Below, piece by piece: positions 8,038 through 16,694 of a DNA stretch of 52,529 nt. Each line of letters begins with the position of its first letter. Position 1 is the first letter of the stretch. The position numbers and the translations under genes were made by a program. The stretch is from positions 1 through 52,529 of the forward strand of contig JACASX010000008.1 in NCBI GenBank assembly GCA_013390745.1, in the 5' to 3' direction. This DNA comes from Marine Group I thaumarchaeote (GTDB lineage Archaea > Thermoproteota > Nitrososphaeria > Nitrososphaerales > Nitrosopumilaceae). Below the pieces are notes generated by a model. It searched no databases and was not told the origin of the DNA. It saw only the letters and a list, made by a program, of their open reading frames with translations.

Positions 8038-9216
8038 TCATGTTTTACCAGCTTTTCCCTCCTCCATGATATTCTTCAGCTCATCAAAAACGAATTTACA
8101 ATCATAAGGTCCTGGTGATGCCTCCGGATGAAATTGAACAGCAATACATTTTTTGTTTTGATGTTTAATACCTTCCACAGTTTTATCATCAACATTAGAA
8201 AACCATAAATCAAATTCAGTGTCGCCCAAGGAATCTGGATTTATGCAATAACCATGATTTTGACTAGTAACATAAACTTGATTATTGTCTAGATTTACAC
8301 AGGGTTTGTTTTGTCCCCTATGTCCATATTTCAGTTTGTATGTTTGAGCACCACCTGCTGCTGCCAAAATTTGTGCGCCAAGACAAATTCCTAATGTTGG
8401 AATATTTTTTTGGATTAATGATTTAGCGGTAGAAATAGTCTCTGGGCAATTCTCAGGGTCGCCTGGGCCATTACTTATCACAACACCTTTTGGTTCATGT
8501 TTCAGAATTTCTTCAATACTTGTATTCCACGGAACTTTCACAGTGTTGTATCCTATGTCATGAATATTTCGTATTATGGCATTCTTTGTGCCAGTGTCAA
8601 TGAGAACGATGTTTTCTGATTCATTACCAAATTTCTCTACTTTTTTAGTTGAGACTAAATCCACGAATTTTTCATTGTTGTAATTTGGTGCAGATTTTAA
8701 CTTATTTTTAACATCATTTTCGTCTATTTCATTATCAGAAACAGCTAGGGCGCTCATCATAACTCCTGATTCCCTTAGTTTTTTAGTTAATTCTCGAGTG
8801 TCAATGCCTGAAATTCCTTGAATTTTTTCCTTGTATAGCCACTCATCAAGGGTCATAGTAAGATTCCAATGGCTTGCGGTTAGGGATAGTTCATGAACCA
8901 CTAGACCACGAGCCTGAATTTTATCTGATTCAAAAAACTTGGGTAATCCATCCATTTCGAGCGTAGGATCAGGAACTCCATAATTTCCTATCAATGGGTA
9001 AGTTAGTGTGACAATTTGACCAGAATAAGAGGGATCTGTAAGTGTTTCAGTATACCCAACCATTCCTGTATTAAATACGATTTCGCCAAAAGTTAAGCCA
9101 GAGTAACCAAATCCCATTCCATCAAAAACAGAGCCATCACTTAAGATCAGTTTTCCAAACTTGTTTGCGTGTTTGGATTCTTTTATGGTTATTGTGACCC
9201 TCGAAAAGTGATCCAC
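8038..9216 (-). CDS. carA: Carbamoyl-phosphate synthase small chain (glutaminase)
   Basis: CarA hydrolyses glutamine and channels ammonia to CarB. The 392-residue protein has the N-terminal CPSase small-chain domain (SDGSVFDGMGFGYSG, FNTGMVGYTETLTDPSYSGQI) and a C-terminal class I glutamine amidotransferase domain. The catalytic Cys-278 is in LGICLGAQ, and His and Glu are in VQFHPEASPGP. The start is GTG at 9216. No ATG occurs before the conserved domain. A TATA-like box (cttaaattcc, minus strand) lies closer than usual to that start, so the true start is slightly uncertain. The stop (TGA) overlaps an out-of-frame ATG at the damaged carB 5' end. Confidence 0.93.
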   Translation of the reverse strand: MDHFSRVTITIKESKHANKFGKLILSDGSVFDGMGFGYSGLTFGEIVFNTGMVGYTETLTDPSYSGQIVTLTYPLIGNYGVPDPTLEMDGLPKFFESDKIQARGLVVHELSLTASHWNLTMTLDEWLYKEKIQGISGIDTRELTKKLRESGVMMSALAVSDNEIDENDVKNKLKSAPNYNNEKFVDLVSTKKVEKFGNESENIVLIDTGTKNAIIRNIHDIGYNTVKVPWNTSIEEILKHEPKGVVISNGPGDPENCPETISTAKSLIQKNIPTLGICLGAQILAAAGGAQTYKLKYGHRGQNKPCVNLDNNQVYVTSQNHGYCINPDSLGDTEFDLWFSNVDDKTVEGIKHQNKKCIAVQFHPEASPGPYDCKFVFDELKNIMEEGKAGKT

Positions 9217-9274
9217 AAAAGGAATTTAAGTTTTTGTAAAAATGATTGTTGTGAAATTTTGGTGAATGTTATGA

Positions 9275-10471
9275 TTATAATGCTCTGAACTGTTCGCTCC
9301 ACTTGTAATATGCCCTTATCATATCTATGGAAACACTAGGTTTTCTTCTTACTATGCTTTCTCTAAAATCCTTCATTGTTATATCACGCGGTTTGGATGG
9401 ATTTTCACCCTCCACTGGTTCTTTGTATGTGGTTGTGCTAAACATCTCATTCACAACTTTAAGCTGAACAGATTGACAAATATCCTTGATATCACTTGCG
9501 CTATATCCATCAAAAATTGATGCTAAAGTATGAGAACGTACCCTGCCATCTAGTTGTAGTTTGCTTGTGTAAAGTTGGAAAAGTTTTTCTCTGGCTTCAA
9601 CTGATGGTAATGAAACGTATATCCTTTTTTGGAACCTACGCAAAAATGGATGATCAAGACTCCAGGGTTTATTGGTTGCGCCAATTACGTATAACTGCAT
9701 ATCCTTGCCCTTACTGTCAATTCCATCTATTTCTGTTAGAAATTGATTTCTGCTTCTTACCTCGCCGCCAATCTCATTTGCACGTTCACCTAAAAGTGAG
9801 TCAAGTTCGTCAATGAATAAAATTACAGGTTTGCCCTCTCTCTCGGCATAACTACGAGCCATTTTAAATAATTTTGAAACATTTTTTTCTGCCTCACCAA
9901 GCCATTTGCTCATCATGGATGAACCATCTACATTGATGAAATAGCCATCAAGTTCATTGGCAGTTGCAGCAGCAAGAATTGTTTTACCACAACCGGGTGG
10001 ACCATATAATAAAATTCCTCTTGGCCAACCTAGTGGAAATAAATCTGATCTTTTAGATGGATAAACTATTGACTCACGTAATGCATTTTTAGCATCATCG
10101 ACACCAACTACATCAGCCCATCTAACATCTGGCTTTTCTTTCATTAGCATATCTTCGAAACTATTTTTCTTATTATTTGCAAGAGTTGCTCTCTGCTCCT
10201 CTGGTGATGCTGCAGAATCAACTACTGGTTCAACATCAGTTAATGATGTGCTCTGTAGTGACTTTATTCTGTTTTGGTATGATTTCATACGTTCTGTATA
10301 GATTTTGTTTAGTTGGCTATCCGGATAAAGGCGCATTAATTTGAGCAATGTTTCTGCCGCCTTTTGATAATTAGTTATTGCCATCCCACGTGCCCCCTGT
10401 GCATCATATTTTATTGCACCAGTAGCATATTGACTGGCAGACTTTTCTAGTTCCTGTGGGGCCATATTCAT
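9275..10471 (-). CDS. cdvC: CdvC: Vps4-like AAA ATPase of the archaeal ESCRT division machinery
   Basis: The 398-residue protein combines an N-terminal MIT domain (about residues 4-70, ELEKSASQYATGAIKYDAQG through YTERMKSYQNRIKSL) with one AAA module. Walker A is LLYGPPGCGKT, Walker B is ILFIDELDSLLGER, and the second region of homology ends NKPWSLDHPFLRRFQKRIY. A C-terminal helix follows the AAA lid, as in Vps4. CdvC disassembles CdvB (ESCRT-III-like) filaments during cell division in Thermoproteota and Nitrososphaerota. No cdvA or cdvB lies in this window, consistent with the scattered cdv genes of this lineage. A second ATG at 10465 could be the true start. Confidence 0.92.
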   Translation of the reverse strand: MNMAPQELEKSASQYATGAIKYDAQGARGMAITNYQKAAETLLKLMRLYPDSQLNKIYTERMKSYQNRIKSLQSTSLTDVEPVVDSAASPEEQRATLANNKKNSFEDMLMKEKPDVRWADVVGVDDAKNALRESIVYPSKRSDLFPLGWPRGILLYGPPGCGKTILAAATANELDGYFINVDGSSMMSKWLGEAEKNVSKLFKMARSYAEREGKPVILFIDELDSLLGERANEIGGEVRSRNQFLTEIDGIDSKGKDMQLYVIGATNKPWSLDHPFLRRFQKRIYVSLPSVEAREKLFQLYTSKLQLDGRVRSHTLASIFDGYSASDIKDICQSVQLKVVNEMFSTTTYKEPVEGENPSKPRDITMKDFRESIVRRKPSVSIDMIRAYYKWSEQFRAL

Positions 10472-10630
10472 CTAAATTACCAGATATCTAGTTTCGATTT
10501 AGTAAGGTACTCTAGATTGTAAATATCTGTATGAAATCTGGTGAAATTATTTACACTGTTCTCTGTTTCTGCATGAAATTCAATAAAACTGAAGGAAAAA
10601 TCACGAACTAAATGATTCTGGAAGGTATAT

Positions 10631-10655
10631 GATAGACCATTTGTTTTTGTCTATC
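10631..10655 (-). terminator. Hairpin overlapping the DHH gene stop codon
   Basis: GATAGAC (10631-10637) and GTCTATC (10649-10655) form a perfect 7-bp inverted repeat with an 11-nt T/A-rich loop, overlapping the TAG stop of the DHH gene. The location suggests a 3'-end or termination structure. The same heptamer GATAGAC also occurs in the shared promoter block near 36.1 and 37.1 kb, which may be chance. Confidence 0.35.
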
Positions 10656-11700
10656 TACTACCAAGACGCGAATTCATTTCGCGCACAAATTTTTTGATTT
10701 TATCTTTTGGAACAACGGCCCCACATGCTTTGTCATGCCCACCCCCTGAACCACCCAATTCAGAAGAAATGGTAGATACTAATTTTCCTAGATGAGTTTT
10801 ACATGATGGTGAACCGCGTACTGACACTGCGTATATTCCCTTATCAACACGTTCTTTGTAAGTAATGGCAACATCTTTTCCTGAAAACCCAAGGACAAAG
10901 TTAGCAGCACCACTTGCACCTGAATCAAGAACTTCCATATGACCTAGATTTTTTGAAATTTTCATTGATGCTTTTACTTTTGATATAATTTCTGCAAGTT
11001 TTCCAACTTGAATTTGTGCAAATTCATATGTGTTTGGAATGTCATGTGGAAATTTTGATTCCGATAATTCATCAACTAAATAATAAAGATAATCAATGTC
11101 TTGTTTACGTTGATGTCCCACTATATTGTATGTTAAAACAGTAGCGCTTATCAAGGCAAACTGTCTATCATATATTTGCAAAAGTTTTGAAGCTATTGGT
11201 CTGTCTTCCATATAATCAGTGATTGCACCACATGCTGCAATAAACACAGAATGGTCTGGTAATTTTTTCTTAAATGCATCATAGACAAGGACTGATGTAC
11301 ATTCAGATGTATCATGAATTAGTTTCACTTTAACTTTTTTAAGTTTAGCAATAATTTTTGAATCTAAATGATGATGATCTATATAGGTTATAGAAATTTG
11401 CTTTTTTCTTAACTCCGTAAGCAGTTCAACAAAGTAATCAGTATTTTGTTTGTTTAATCCAAGATCGCATATGAATAATGTTTTTAATTTTTCATTGTTT
11501 CGTAAAGTCTCCAGTACATCTGTCATTCCAGGATAATCCACAAGTGTTGTATCACCACCAAAAGCTTGTTTAATTAATGCAGCAGAAGAAATGCCATCTG
11601 CATCTTCCATGTGTGAGATACAAAGGGTTTTAGTTCTTTTTGATTTCATAGTTTTTGATGAGCTTTTTCGTATGCTTGATTTTTTAGATTTAGTTGACAT
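10651..11700 (-). CDS. DHH/DHHA1 family phosphoesterase (archaeal RecJ/GAN-like)
   Basis: The 349-residue protein has the DHH signature set: SHMEDADGISSAAL (H-x-D-x-D), LFICDLGLN, TYIDHHHLDS (DHH), and AACGAITDYMEDRP. The C-terminal DHHA1 domain ends with GSGGGHDKACGAVVP, the glycine-rich substrate loop. Archaeal members include GINS-associated nuclease (GAN) and other RecJ-like single-strand exonucleases or oligonucleotidases. Which activity applies cannot be told from the sequence. The first 25 residues are a Ser/Lys-rich, disordered, strongly basic tail before the domain begins, possibly a nucleic-acid contact. Confidence 0.82.
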   Translation of the reverse strand: MSTKSKKSSIRKSSSKTMKSKRTKTLCISHMEDADGISSAALIKQAFGGDTTLVDYPGMTDVLETLRNNEKLKTLFICDLGLNKQNTDYFVELLTELRKKQISITYIDHHHLDSKIIAKLKKVKVKLIHDTSECTSVLVYDAFKKKLPDHSVFIAACGAITDYMEDRPIASKLLQIYDRQFALISATVLTYNIVGHQRKQDIDYLYYLVDELSESKFPHDIPNTYEFAQIQVGKLAEIISKVKASMKISKNLGHMEVLDSGASGAANFVLGFSGKDVAITYKERVDKGIYAVSVRGSPSCKTHLGKLVSTISSELGGSGGGHDKACGAVVPKDKIKKFVREMNSRLGSR

Positions 11701-11746
11701 ATGATCGAACCGCTAGTACCCACATTTAAATTTAGAAATACAATTA

Positions 11747-11944
11747 TTATTTTGAAAAAAGTTTGTTGGTTGTAACATCCTGCTTTGGTTGCATTTGATC
11801 TGAAAGATTGCAAATATCATAAAACCAAATTCCATCAAGCTGGGTGCTAATGTCGGCTTGTTGTAATTTGGCTAATTCTTCTGGAGATGCATTTAGAATA
11901 CGCTCATCCATTAATTGCAATAATTTACGCTCTTCTTGAGACAT
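11747..11944 (-). CDS. Small soluble hypothetical protein (65 aa)
   Basis: It begins MSQEERKLLQLMDERILNAS and is mostly helical and charged in its first half, followed by a short aromatic stretch (LDGIWFYDICNLSD). No known motif is visible. It sits between the DHH gene (same strand, 46 nt downstream) and the divergent citrate synthase gene. Coding is supported by a clear ATG, typical AT-rich codon use and no competing frame. Confidence 0.5.
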   Translation of the reverse strand: MSQEERKLLQLMDERILNASPEELAKLQQADISTQLDGIWFYDICNLSDQMQPKQDVTTNKLFSK

Positions 11945-12030
11945 AGTAATGTGGTTAAAAATAATCTTATAATTACAAAAGTTGTTGGATTAGACAAAAT
12001 ACTGAATTTTCAAAACGTAATTCAAGTTGA

Positions 12031-12040
12031 AAATTTAAAA
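12031..12040 (+). promoter_or_regulatory. TATA box for citrate synthase
   Basis: aaatttaaaa, centred near 12036, lies about 27 nt before the ATG at 12063, the spacing expected for a leaderless archaeal mRNA. Confidence 0.5.
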
Positions 12041-12062
12041 GTGCTATTTTCTCAAAGGTAAT

Positions 12063-13232
12063 ATGGATACAAAAAACATCGGTTTAAGAAATATTGAGGT
12101 TGCAGACACAAAAATCTCATATATTGATGGGCAAAAAGGAAAGCTGATTTATCGTGGATATGATATTTTAGATCTTACAAAGAATTCCAATTTTGAGGAA
12201 ACATGTTTTCTTCTACTACATGATGAATTGCCAACTAAAAATGAATACAATAATTTCAAAACTGAGTTAGTTGATGCGAGAGTTATTCCTAAACAAATGC
12301 AAATCAATATGGGTAATTGGAGAAAGGATGCCGACCCTATGGATGTTCTGCAAGCCTTTGTTGCAGCGTTTGGAGGTTACTATGATGAAGAATTTTCAAC
12401 TAAGGAGGCAAGTTATAGCAGAGCCATAAATCTGATAGCTAAAGTTCCTACAATTGTATCTAGTTGGCATAGAATCCGCAACGATAAAAAAATCATAGAA
12501 CCTGATTCTGATTTAAGCCACGCTGCCAATTTTTTATTAATGCTGAATGGCGAGAAGCCGGATCCTGAACTAGAAAGAATCTTTGATATTTGTTTGATTT
12601 TACATGCAGATCATACTCTGAATGCTTCAACGTTTGCAGCAAGGGAAGTTGCGTCCACGCGTGCACACATGTATTCTGCTGCTAGCGCAGCAGTTGGTGC
12701 ATTAAGTGGTGAATTACACGGAGGTGCAAATTATGAAGTGATGAAAATGCTTCTAGATATAAAAACTGAGGAAAATGTTGAATCTTACATTAAAGAAAAA
12801 TTTGCAAAGAATGAAAGGGTTATGGGAATGGGACATGCAGTATACAAAACTGTTGACCCTAGATCTCAAGTACTAAAGGAACTGTCCAAAAGACTATCAG
12901 AAAAAACTGGTCAGCCATGGTATGATATAACAAGTAAGGTTGAGCGTGTAACTGCTGAGTTGATGAAAAAAACTAAAGAGGTGGAAATTTTTCCGAATGT
13001 GGATCTTTACAGCGCATCAGTTTACTACATGCTAGGCATTCCGATGGATCTTAACACGCCTATATTTGCTGTATCAAGAGTTGCTGGTTGGGCGGCACAT
13101 ATTATTGAAGAAAAATTTGCAGAAGCGGCACCAAAACCTATGTTATACAGACCGAAGGCTGTCTATGTTGGAAAATATGGTGGACCACAAGGTTGTAAAT
13201 ATATTCCAATAGAAAAAAGAACTAAAAAATAA
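12063..13232 (+). CDS. gltA: Citrate synthase
   Basis: The 389-residue protein joins oxaloacetate and acetyl-CoA to form citrate. Family blocks are clear: YRGYDILDL near the N-terminus, the HADHTLNASTFAAREVAST stretch with its active-site His, GALSGELHGGAN with the second His, MGMGHAVYKTVDPR with the third, and the C-terminal RPKAVYVGKY. In an autotroph using the 3-hydroxypropionate/4-hydroxybutyrate cycle, it would feed an oxidative TCA branch towards 2-oxoglutarate and glutamate. 2-Methylcitrate synthase is a close relative, but no other methylcitrate gene is nearby. It is monocistronic: the next gene is on the opposite strand. Confidence 0.93.
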   Translation: MDTKNIGLRNIEVADTKISYIDGQKGKLIYRGYDILDLTKNSNFEETCFLLLHDELPTKNEYNNFKTELVDARVIPKQMQINMGNWRKDADPMDVLQAFVAAFGGYYDEEFSTKEASYSRAINLIAKVPTIVSSWHRIRNDKKIIEPDSDLSHAANFLLMLNGEKPDPELERIFDICLILHADHTLNASTFAAREVASTRAHMYSAASAAVGALSGELHGGANYEVMKMLLDIKTEENVESYIKEKFAKNERVMGMGHAVYKTVDPRSQVLKELSKRLSEKTGQPWYDITSKVERVTAELMKKTKEVEIFPNVDLYSASVYYMLGIPMDLNTPIFAVSRVAGWAAHIIEEKFAEAAPKPMLYRPKAVYVGKYGGPQGCKYIPIEKRTKK

Positions 13233-13240
13233 AACGTAGG

Positions 13241-13447
13241 TTAATTTCTAGAGTTAAACCATTCTTTTGCTTTAGAATTTACATCATGTTTGTACAATAC
13301 TTGATAAACCATATCATAAAATGACAATCCCTTTTTTTGCGCTTCACCATCAAGCCACTTTAAACCATCTGATAATTCAGGGTCATGTTCTGAAAATTCT
13401 ACTAGTTCGTCCACCATTTTTGTGAAAAAGGTTTGAGATTCTGACAT
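13241..13447 (-). CDS. Small acidic hypothetical protein (68 aa)
   Basis: The frame can be extended upstream, but the ATG at 13447 gives a coherent product starting MSESQTFFTKMVDELVEFSE, all helical, with a DPELSDGLKWLD loop and a C-terminal VNSKAKEWFNSRN. An upstream extension would overlap the divergent gene starting at 13525. It converges on citrate synthase. No known family recognised. Confidence 0.5.
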   Translation of the reverse strand: MSESQTFFTKMVDELVEFSEHDPELSDGLKWLDGEAQKKGLSFYDMVYQVLYKHDVNSKAKEWFNSRN

Positions 13448-13524
13448 TATGCACTGGTTTAAATGTTGATCATTAAGCGACAAACGAGAATTATATAGAC
13501 AAAAAACGCCCTTTTGATTGACAT

Positions 13525-13968
13525 ATGGAGCATGAACTATTTTTTGATGGTAATTTGAAAGAGTACTCATGGTCAATAAAAACTGGAAAGGAAATAATAA
13601 ACCAAATTAGAGAACATCCTGCAGCATATCTTTCAGGTGGAAAATTAGATATTAAAAACAAAGAAGAATCAAGATTTGTTGCACTTCATGTGGGAATTTA
13701 TTGGGGCCTTGGTGTTTTCATCATAAAAGATTTTGACAAGATACATGTCATGTGTGATTCAAAAGAAATGTATGAGATTTTAATACAGCAGCATAAAACA
13801 TTAAACCAAATAATTGATGACAAAATTCACTTTATTAATCAGTTAGTGGGTCATAGAAATCTAAAATTGGAATACCGTTTGATAGAGCCAACAAAAAATA
13901 TAGCTACGGAACATCTTTCTGGTAAGAATAAAACGTCTGCTTATAGAGACTCTAGTGGTTTTGTTTAA
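13525..13968 (+). CDS. Conserved-looking hypothetical protein (147 aa)
   Basis: It begins MEHELFFDGNLKEYSWSIKT and shows alternating strands and helices (ESRFVALHVGIYWGLGVFIIKD). Amphipathic helices follow near MYEILIQQHKTLNQII. The hydrophobic centre is too short and too mixed with charges to be a membrane span. It is divergent from the 68-aa gene, with a TATA-like run (attatataga) about 30 nt upstream. I do not recognise the family. Confidence 0.55.
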   Translation: MEHELFFDGNLKEYSWSIKTGKEIINQIREHPAAYLSGGKLDIKNKEESRFVALHVGIYWGLGVFIIKDFDKIHVMCDSKEMYEILIQQHKTLNQIIDDKIHFINQLVGHRNLKLEYRLIEPTKNIATEHLSGKNKTSAYRDSSGFV

Positions 13969-14050
13969 TGATTTAATAAAACGAAGAAAATTGATTGTAA
14001 ATCAGCTAAATGTAATTAAGATAAAACTCAATCTTGAAACAAATAAGGAT

Positions 14051-14060
14051 TTTTAAATAG
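14051..14060 (+). promoter_or_regulatory. TATA box for the 68-aa protein gene
   Basis: ttttaaatag, centred near 14055, is about 24-26 nt before the ATG at 14079, consistent with a leaderless transcript. Confidence 0.5.
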
Positions 14061-14078
14061 GATTTTCCAAAATGTATT

Positions 14079-14285
14079 ATGACTGATATCAACGACGTTA
14101 TGCCAAAAATTCCGTCTATGAAATGGGGCGCTTTGATGAATCGAGCACCAACAAACAATAAAGTTAAGGAATTAAATAGAATTTTTCCGCATAATGGAAA
14201 ATGGCATACAGTCTTTGAAGAAAAAGATCATACATACATTGATGACAAGCTTGTTTGGAAAAAAGACAAAAAAGCTTGGACATAA
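14079..14285 (+). CDS. Small basic hypothetical protein (68 aa)
   Basis: It begins MTDINDVMPKIPSMKWGALM and is rich in Trp, Lys and Asp towards the end (HTVFEEKDHTYIDDKLVWKK). It has its own TATA box and a clean start. The product looks like a compact beta-rich domain, but no family is recognised. It converges with the glycerate kinase gene, with 1 nt between stops. Confidence 0.55.
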   Translation: MTDINDVMPKIPSMKWGALMNRAPTNNKVKELNRIFPHNGKWHTVFEEKDHTYIDDKLVWKKDKKAWT

Positions 14286-14286
14286 A

Positions 14287-15570
14287 CTAATATTTTATGA
14301 TCAATCCTATATCCATTAAATTAGTATGAGTTGAGCCTGTTTTTATCAACCCACCATACTTTTTAAAAAATGAATAAGAATCATTGTTCTCCAAGTAGGA
14401 AGAAATTTTTTGTAGGTTATATGAATTATTGCCACTTAAAGCTCCAGCACACGTTGTGTTTCCATCAATACCATCTGTTGAAATTGAAGAAACTAACACA
14501 CGATGATCAGAACCATGAATTAATTTTAAGATCTGTAGAACAAGTTCTTGGTTGCGACCTCCTTTCCCATTTCCCTTTACTTGTACTGTCGGTTCACCAC
14601 CAAATATTATACATGAATTCTTTTTCTCTGATATCATTCGTACAATTTTTTTTGCTGATACGCTGACATCATGCTTGATTGGTGAATAAACCTTGGTAGT
14701 AAATCCAAGTCGCCTAGATTTTAAAACCATAACATCCAAACAGTCATGATTAGTTGCTATGATTTTATTTTTGATCGTTAATCTGTTCGGTTGCATTGTC
14801 TTTGTATTCAGACCACGTTTTAGGTGTGTAATTACTTTTTTTGGAAGTTTTTTTCTCAGGGAATATTTTGTTATTATCTTTATTGCGTCAGAAAATGTTG
14901 TGTTATCATTATACGTACATCCTGATGAAATGACCGATAAATCGTTACTGACAACATCTGACATTACCAATGCACACCCATCACAATTCATGTTTTGAAC
15001 AAGCTTACCACCCTTGATCATTGACAGATGTTTTCTAACACAGTTAAATTCATCAATTGTGGCACCACATTGCAATAATAATTTGGTCGCGTGTTTTTTT
15101 TCACTCAATGTTATTTTATCTGGAAGAGCCAACAAAGAAGAACCACCACCAGACACCAAAAATAATACAAAATCCCTCTTAGAACGATTGTTAACTAATT
15201 CTCGTACTGCTTTTCCTGCTCTTACACTTTCTTTATCAGGTAATGGATGTCCAGAATAAAATATCTTGAATTTTTTACTAACTATTGATGATTTAGTGTG
15301 TTTTGGAATTACAACTATTCCCTGTGAAACATTAATTTTCTTTGATACATATTCTGCCATAGAATCTGAGGCCTTTCCATATGCAACCACAAAAATTTTC
15401 CCATAGTTCGATAAAAATATACGATTTTTTCCCAGTCGAATGTGATTTTTACCCACAAATGATTTTAGGAAATTTTTTGGCTCAGCGGCGGTTAACCCCG
15501 CTTCTAATATCTGTAATGCTTTTTTCTTCATTTTTGTATTTGCTAATAAATTAAAATTCCTAATCATCAT
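14287..15570 (-). CDS. gckA: Glycerate 2-kinase (GckA/MOFRL type)
   Basis: The 427-residue protein has the DUF4147 N-terminal domain and C-terminal MOFRL domain typical of type II glycerate kinases. Seen: VAYGKASDSMAEY, SGHPLPDKESVRAGKAV, LFLVSGGGSSLLALP, NCVRKHLSMIKGGKL, and in MOFRL IFGGEPTVQVKGNGKGGRNQ and STDGIDGNTTCAGA. It phosphorylates D-glycerate to 2-phosphoglycerate, joining lower glycolysis/gluconeogenesis. In archaea this enzyme belongs to non-phosphorylative Entner-Doudoroff pathways. Here, in a likely autotroph, it may salvage glycerate. It stands alone, divergent from the Fe-type alcohol dehydrogenase. Confidence 0.88.
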   Translation of the reverse strand: MMIRNFNLLANTKMKKKALQILEAGLTAAEPKNFLKSFVGKNHIRLGKNRIFLSNYGKIFVVAYGKASDSMAEYVSKKINVSQGIVVIPKHTKSSIVSKKFKIFYSGHPLPDKESVRAGKAVRELVNNRSKRDFVLFLVSGGGSSLLALPDKITLSEKKHATKLLLQCGATIDEFNCVRKHLSMIKGGKLVQNMNCDGCALVMSDVVSNDLSVISSGCTYNDNTTFSDAIKIITKYSLRKKLPKKVITHLKRGLNTKTMQPNRLTIKNKIIATNHDCLDVMVLKSRRLGFTTKVYSPIKHDVSVSAKKIVRMISEKKNSCIIFGGEPTVQVKGNGKGGRNQELVLQILKLIHGSDHRVLVSSISTDGIDGNTTCAGALSGNNSYNLQKISSYLENNDSYSFFKKYGGLIKTGSTHTNLMDIGLIIKY

Positions 15571-15649
15571 TCTATAATTTTATTTTAAATAAATAAACCA
15601 AGTCTTCAATGATTGGAAGGTATAATAATAATCAGAATCTCAATAAATC

Positions 15650-16597
15650 ATGCATACAATAAGAATACCAAAAATAATTCAGTTTGGTGAAAATGCGCTT
15701 TCTGAAGCAGAGTATCCAAAAAATGCATTAGTTGTAACAACTGCCCCACCTGAAATATCTGGCAGGTGGTTAGACAAAATGGGCATACAAGACTATATGT
15801 TATATGATAAAGTTAAGCCAGAACCATCTATTGAAGATGTAAATGTTGTTGTATCTGAATACAAAGGAAAAAATCCATCGGTGCTAATTGGTCTTGGTGG
15901 CGGAAGTTCTATGGATGTTGTGAAATATGCATCAGAAGAATTTGGTCTAGAAAAAATTTTAATCCCTACAACTTTTGGTACTGGAGCTGAGATGACAACT
16001 TATTGTGTTTTAAAATTTGATGGTAAGAAAAAACTTCTTGGCCCTGAAAAAAGATTCCTTGCAGATCGTGCTGTAATTGATTCATATTTTATGGATGGTA
16101 CGCCGGAACAAATACTCAAAAACTCTGTATGTGATGCTTGTGCACAAGCAACAGAAGGATATGACAGTAAATTAGGAAATGAACTTACAAGAACATTATG
16201 TAAACAAGCATTTGACGTATTATATGATGCAATTATGAATGACAAGCCGGAAAATTATCCATACGGTTCCATGCTTTCGGGTATGGGTTTTGGAAATTGT
16301 TCCACAACACTAGGACATGCATTATCATATGTATTTTCCAATGAGGGTGTTGCTCATGGATACTCTTTATCTTCATGCACTACCATAGCACACAAACACA
16401 ACAAATCAATTTTCTATGAAAAATTCAAAGAAGTTATTGAAAAAATTGGTTTCGATAAAATGAAGCTAAAGGCTCCTGTCGATGAAGCGGCTGACGTTGT
16501 AATGACTGACAAGGGCCATCTTAATCCAAACCCAATTCCAATTTCGAAAGAAGATGTCATCAAATGTCTTAATGACATTAATGATGGCAATCTTTGA
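15650..16597 (+). CDS. Iron-type alcohol dehydrogenase; candidate malonic semialdehyde reductase
   Basis: The 315-residue protein shows the Fe-ADH/dehydroquinate-synthase fold: cofactor loop GLGGGSSMDVVKY, PTTFGTGAEMT, and metal-site segments CDACAQATEGY, GHALSYVF and GVAHGY. The usual second iron ligand (His four residues after the first Asp) is Gln here, which leaves a D-H-H set as in glycerol dehydrogenases. The length is below the usual 380. From memory, a Nitrosopumilus maritimus enzyme of this family reduces malonic semialdehyde in the 3-hydroxypropionate/4-hydroxybutyrate cycle. Orthology is suggested only by lineage and neighbourhood, so the role is tentative; succinic semialdehyde or glycerol-1-phosphate-like substrates are alternatives. 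Confidence 0.7.
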   Translation: MHTIRIPKIIQFGENALSEAEYPKNALVVTTAPPEISGRWLDKMGIQDYMLYDKVKPEPSIEDVNVVVSEYKGKNPSVLIGLGGGSSMDVVKYASEEFGLEKILIPTTFGTGAEMTTYCVLKFDGKKKLLGPEKRFLADRAVIDSYFMDGTPEQILKNSVCDACAQATEGYDSKLGNELTRTLCKQAFDVLYDAIMNDKPENYPYGSMLSGMGFGNCSTTLGHALSYVFSNEGVAHGYSLSSCTTIAHKHNKSIFYEKFKEVIEKIGFDKMKLKAPVDEAADVVMTDKGHLNPNPIPISKEDVIKCLNDINDGNL

Positions 16598-16694
16598 ATG
16601 TCATATTTAATTTTCGTATAAAATTAGGTACAACTTATCTTTGTGAAACTTATTAAGATTGAAATTCAAGAGTTTGTACTAGGTGTAATATTAA

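Noticed and set aside
7930-8045. Bulge-helix-bulge intron in carB
   Set aside because: Arms around the insert can pair (agtcga with tcgact), but the 3-nt bulges and flanking helix required for the archaeal splice motif did not fit.
10530-10610. 26-residue plus-strand frame upstream of cdvC
   Set aside because: It has a start and stop but no promoter spacing or recognisable composition, and the region looks like a normal promoter gap.
13448-13576. Longer start for the small minus-strand protein
   Set aside because: The extension overlaps the divergent gene at 13525 and covers its promoter; ATG 13447 is sufficient.
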